In this document: positions 4,827 through 6,956 of the stretch, one piece after another
Layout: every line of letters begins with the position of its first letter
Position numbering within the stretch: position 1 is the stretch's first letter
Assembly (NCBI GenBank): GCA_030151745.1
Contig: JASLDA010000242.1
Location: 1 to 6,956, forward strand
Direction of reading: 5' to 3'
DNA: 6,956 nucleotides
Source: Chitinophagaceae bacterium
GTDB taxonomy: Bacteria; Bacteroidota; Bacteroidia; Chitinophagales; Chitinophagaceae
The notes under the pieces: model-generated
Told to the model about the DNA's origin: nothing
Seen by the model: only the letters and a program-made list of their open reading frames with translations
Database searches by the model: none
Program-made: the position numbers and the translations under genes

Positions 4827-5681
4827 ATGAATCTAAAAATTGCCATTCAGAAATCCGGCCGGCTCTACGACGACTCGGTGCAGCTGCTGAGAAACTGCGG
4901 GATAAGACTCGACAGCGGGCAGAACCGGCTGCGCGCCGCGGCACTCAACTTCCCGCTGGAGGTATTGCTGCTCCGGGACGACGATATCCCGCAATATGTG
5001 GCGGACGGCGTCGCGGATATCGGCATCGTGGGGCAGAACGTGCTGCTGGAAAGCGGCGCGGGCCTGGATATCGCGGCGCGGCTGGGCTTCGGTAAATGCC
5101 GGCTGTCGCTGGCGATGCCGCGCAATACCCCGTATACGGGACCGGGCTGCCTGGAAGGCAAGCGGATCGCCACCAGCTATCCCAGGCTCCTGGGTAGCTA
5201 CCTGGAGACTGCGGGCGTGCAGGCAGATATCCACGTGATCAGCGGCTCCGTGGAGATCGCGCCGGGCATCGGACTGGCGGATGCGATCTGTGACCTCGTG
5301 AGCTCCGGGAGCACGCTGTTCATGAACGGGCTGCAGGAGACGGAGATCATTCTGCACAGCGAAGCCCTGCTGGTGCGTCGCCCTGAGCTGCAGGGCGAGC
5401 GGGGGGAGATCCTGGATCGCCTCCTGTTCAGGGTTCGTTCGGTGCGTAAAGCGCAGGGTAACAAATATATCCTGCTCAATGCCCCCGATACGAGGCTGGA
5501 AGCCATCTGCGGCCTGCTCCCGGGGATGAAGAGCCCTACTATCCTGCCCCTCGCCATCCCCGGCTGGAGCTCCGTGCATTCCGTCATTCACGAAGACGAT
5601 TTCTGGAACATCATTGAAACCCTTAAAGATTACGGAGCGGAAGGTATCCTGGTGCTTCCCATTGAAAAGATGATCGTATGA
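4827..5681 (+). CDS. hisG: ATP phosphoribosyltransferase, long form
   Basis: HisG catalyses the first committed step of histidine synthesis, joining ATP and PRPP to give phosphoribosyl-ATP. At 284 residues this is the long form, which carries its own C-terminal regulatory domain and does not need the HisZ subunit used by short forms. The N terminus (LKIAIQKSGRLYDDSVQLL) and VADIGIVGQNVLLE (residues 62-75) are typical. The PRPP-binding signature spans 143-164, from Glu143 through DLVSSGSTL (156-164), and fits the family pattern at every fixed position. Residues about 213-284 make up the ACT-like domain, which in studied long forms binds histidine and inhibits the hexamer; inhibition here is inferred. 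The start follows the attenuator terminator by 11 bases with no Shine-Dalgarno site. The stop overlaps the hisD start by four bases, so the two are probably translationally coupled. Confidence 0.97.
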   Translation: MNLKIAIQKSGRLYDDSVQLLRNCGIRLDSGQNRLRAAALNFPLEVLLLRDDDIPQYVADGVADIGIVGQNVLLESGAGLDIAARLGFGKCRLSLAMPRNTPYTGPGCLEGKRIATSYPRLLGSYLETAGVQADIHVISGSVEIAPGIGLADAICDLVSSGSTLFMNGLQETEIILHSEALLVRRPELQGERGEILDRLLFRVRSVRKAQGNKYILLNAPDTRLEAICGLLPGMKSPTILPLAIPGWSSVHSVIHEDDFWNIIETLKDYGAEGILVLPIEKMIV

Positions 5682-6956
5682 TGCAGCTTATTGAATATCC
5701 CGGGCGGGCAGGTTGGCCCGAGCTTATCCGGCGCCCCCAGGCAAGCTATGACGATGTGCTGCCGGCTGTCGCGGAGATCATGGAATCGGTGCGCCGCGAG
5801 GGAGATGCGGCCCTGATACGGATGGCTGCGGCTTTCGACAAGGCTGATCTGGCCGATCTGAGGGTTGCCGGCTCAGAATGGGATGCGGCATCGGCACTGG
5901 ATCCGGAGCTGCTCGCCGCGATAAAGCTTGCCTCCGGCAATATCCGCCGCTTCCACGAGCTGCAACGTACGCCGGACTATGAGATCGAGACGATGCCGGG
6001 AATCCGCTGCCGCCGCCGTACGCTTCCCCTGGAGCGTGTCGGACTGTACATCCCGGGCGGGTCCGCGCCGCTGTTCTCGACCCTGCTTATGCTCGGTATC
6101 CCGGCGCAGATAGCAGGCTGCCCGGAGCTTGTCGTATGCACGCCCCCGCAGGCGGACGGCAGGGTTCACCCCGCTATCCTGGCCGTCGCGGCGGAGTTGG
6201 GTATCCGCAGCGTTTTTAAGGCGGGGGGCGCAGGAGCTGTTGCTGCCATGGCCTACGGCACGCAGTGCATCCCCCGCGTCGACAAGATCTTCGGTCCGGG
6301 CAACCGCTATGTGACGGCCGCGAAGCTGCTCGCCGGAAGCCGGGGAATCGCAGTCGATATGCCCGCGGGGCCGTCGGAGCTTGCCGTGCTTGCGGACGAA
6401 AGCTGCATCCCCGCCTTCGTGGCCGCGGATCTGCTCTCGCAGGCCGAGCATGGGGCAGATTCCCAGGTACTGCTCGTGAGCGACAGCGCCGCAGTCATAA
6501 CGGAGGTGCAGGCCGCTATCGGGGAACAGCTGCCTCGCCTGCCGCGCCGTGAAACGGCTGCCGCAGCGCTTGGAAACAGCCGCTCGATACTCGTCGAAAG
6601 CCTCGCTGCCGGAATGGATTTTATCAACGCCTATGCTCCCGAGCACCTGGTCATTGCCAGCGCAGATTATGCCAGGCTTGCCCGTGGAGTGCTCCATGCA
6701 GGTTCCGTTTTTCTCGGGAACTATGCCCCGGAGAGCGCGGGCGACTATGCATCCGGCACCAACCATGCGCTGCCGACCAGCGCTGCGGCCAGGGCCTGGA
6801 GCGGGATCGGCGTCGGCAGCTTCCAGAAGACGATCTCCTTCCAGGAGCTGAGTCCCTCCGGCCTGGGGTCGATCGCTGCAGCCGTAGAGACTATGGCGCT
6901 CGCGGAAGGTCTCCAGGCTCATGCCAACGCGGTCCGGATCCGTCAAACTTTTAATC
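5678..6956 (+). CDS. hisD: Histidinol dehydrogenase, 3' end outside window
   Basis: HisD performs the last two steps of histidine synthesis, oxidising L-histidinol to histidine with two NAD+ and one zinc per active site. The frame starts with ATG at 5678, overlapping the hisG stop as ATGA; a second ATG follows at 5681. 426 codons are visible and no stop is reached; family members have about 430 residues, so nearly the whole protein is present. Key residues appear in order: Gln255 and His258 (LLSQAEHGADSQ), the catalytic pair Glu322-His323 (YAPEHLVI), Asp356 (GDYASGTNHALPT) and His415 (EGLQAHANAVRIR). All six lie exactly four positions before their E. coli equivalents (259, 262, 326, 327, 360, 419), so the fold is uninterrupted. 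NAD-binding segments such as VGLYIPGG (121-128) and VDKIFGPGNRYV (201-212) are intact. The next his genes probably follow beyond the window. Confidence 0.97.
   Translation, partial: MMQLIEYPGRAGWPELIRRPQASYDDVLPAVAEIMESVRREGDAALIRMAAAFDKADLADLRVAGSEWDAASALDPELLAAIKLASGNIRRFHELQRTPDYEIETMPGIRCRRRTLPLERVGLYIPGGSAPLFSTLLMLGIPAQIAGCPELVVCTPPQADGRVHPAILAVAAELGIRSVFKAGGAGAVAAMAYGTQCIPRVDKIFGPGNRYVTAAKLLAGSRGIAVDMPAGPSELAVLADESCIPAFVAADLLSQAEHGADSQVLLVSDSAAVITEVQAAIGEQLPRLPRRETAAAALGNSRSILVESLAAGMDFINAYAPEHLVIASADYARLARGVLHAGSVFLGNYAPESAGDYASGTNHALPTSAAARAWSGIGVGSFQKTISFQELSPSGLGSIAAAVETMALAEGLQAHANAVRIRQTFN

Noticed and set aside
4717..4944. 75-codon minus-strand frame
   Set aside because: It crosses the attenuator and the hisG start on the opposite strand and has no supporting features.
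4833..5591. 252-codon open frame on the minus strand
   Set aside because: It is antisense to hisG, and its composition is rich in Gln, Arg and Ala without any motif.
5873..6946. 357-codon open frame on the minus strand
   Set aside because: It is antisense to hisD, in which all catalytic and zinc-binding residues are intact. It has no family features.

Overview
The window looks like a chromosomal stretch from a fairly GC-rich member of the Bacteroidota, perhaps a Chitinophagaceae-type soil or freshwater bacterium. The signs are a C-terminal domain typical of type IX secretion (T9SS) cargo, two promoter-like sites matching the Bacteroidota -7 element TAnnTTTG, few Shine-Dalgarno sequences, and a long-form HisG. 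The genus is inference only. I see no tRNA, rRNA, CRISPR array, insertion sequence or phage gene.

Left part, minus strand (1-1570): a MarR-family repressor gene is followed 56 bases later by a TolC-family outer-membrane efflux gene that runs off the left edge. Related TTGACA/TGTCAA dyads lie in front of both genes. One overlaps the likely marR promoter, which suggests an autoregulated multidrug efflux operon whose adaptor and pump genes would lie beyond the window.

Middle (1571-3121): a gene-free stretch of about 280 bases folds on paper into a long rod with hairpins and may encode a structured RNA. Next comes dinB (DNA polymerase IV, minus strand), which ends in a clean beta-clamp-binding motif. 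The 200-base gap upstream of dinB holds a strong imperfect hairpin and no promoter that I can recognise.

Right part, plus strand (3122-6956): a secreted T9SS cargo protein with Trp/Asp and Tyr/Asp-rich repeats ends at a strong intrinsic terminator. The histidine operon follows: a promoter, a 23-codon leader peptide with five His codons within seven residues, an attenuator with mutually exclusive hairpins, then hisG and hisD overlapping by 4 bases. hisD runs off the right edge only a few codons short of its usual length. The most notable system is this complete translation-coupled his attenuator, which can be read base by base and lies upstream of a long-form, probably allosterically regulated HisG. 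The operon would then be controlled both at transcription and by feedback on the first enzyme.
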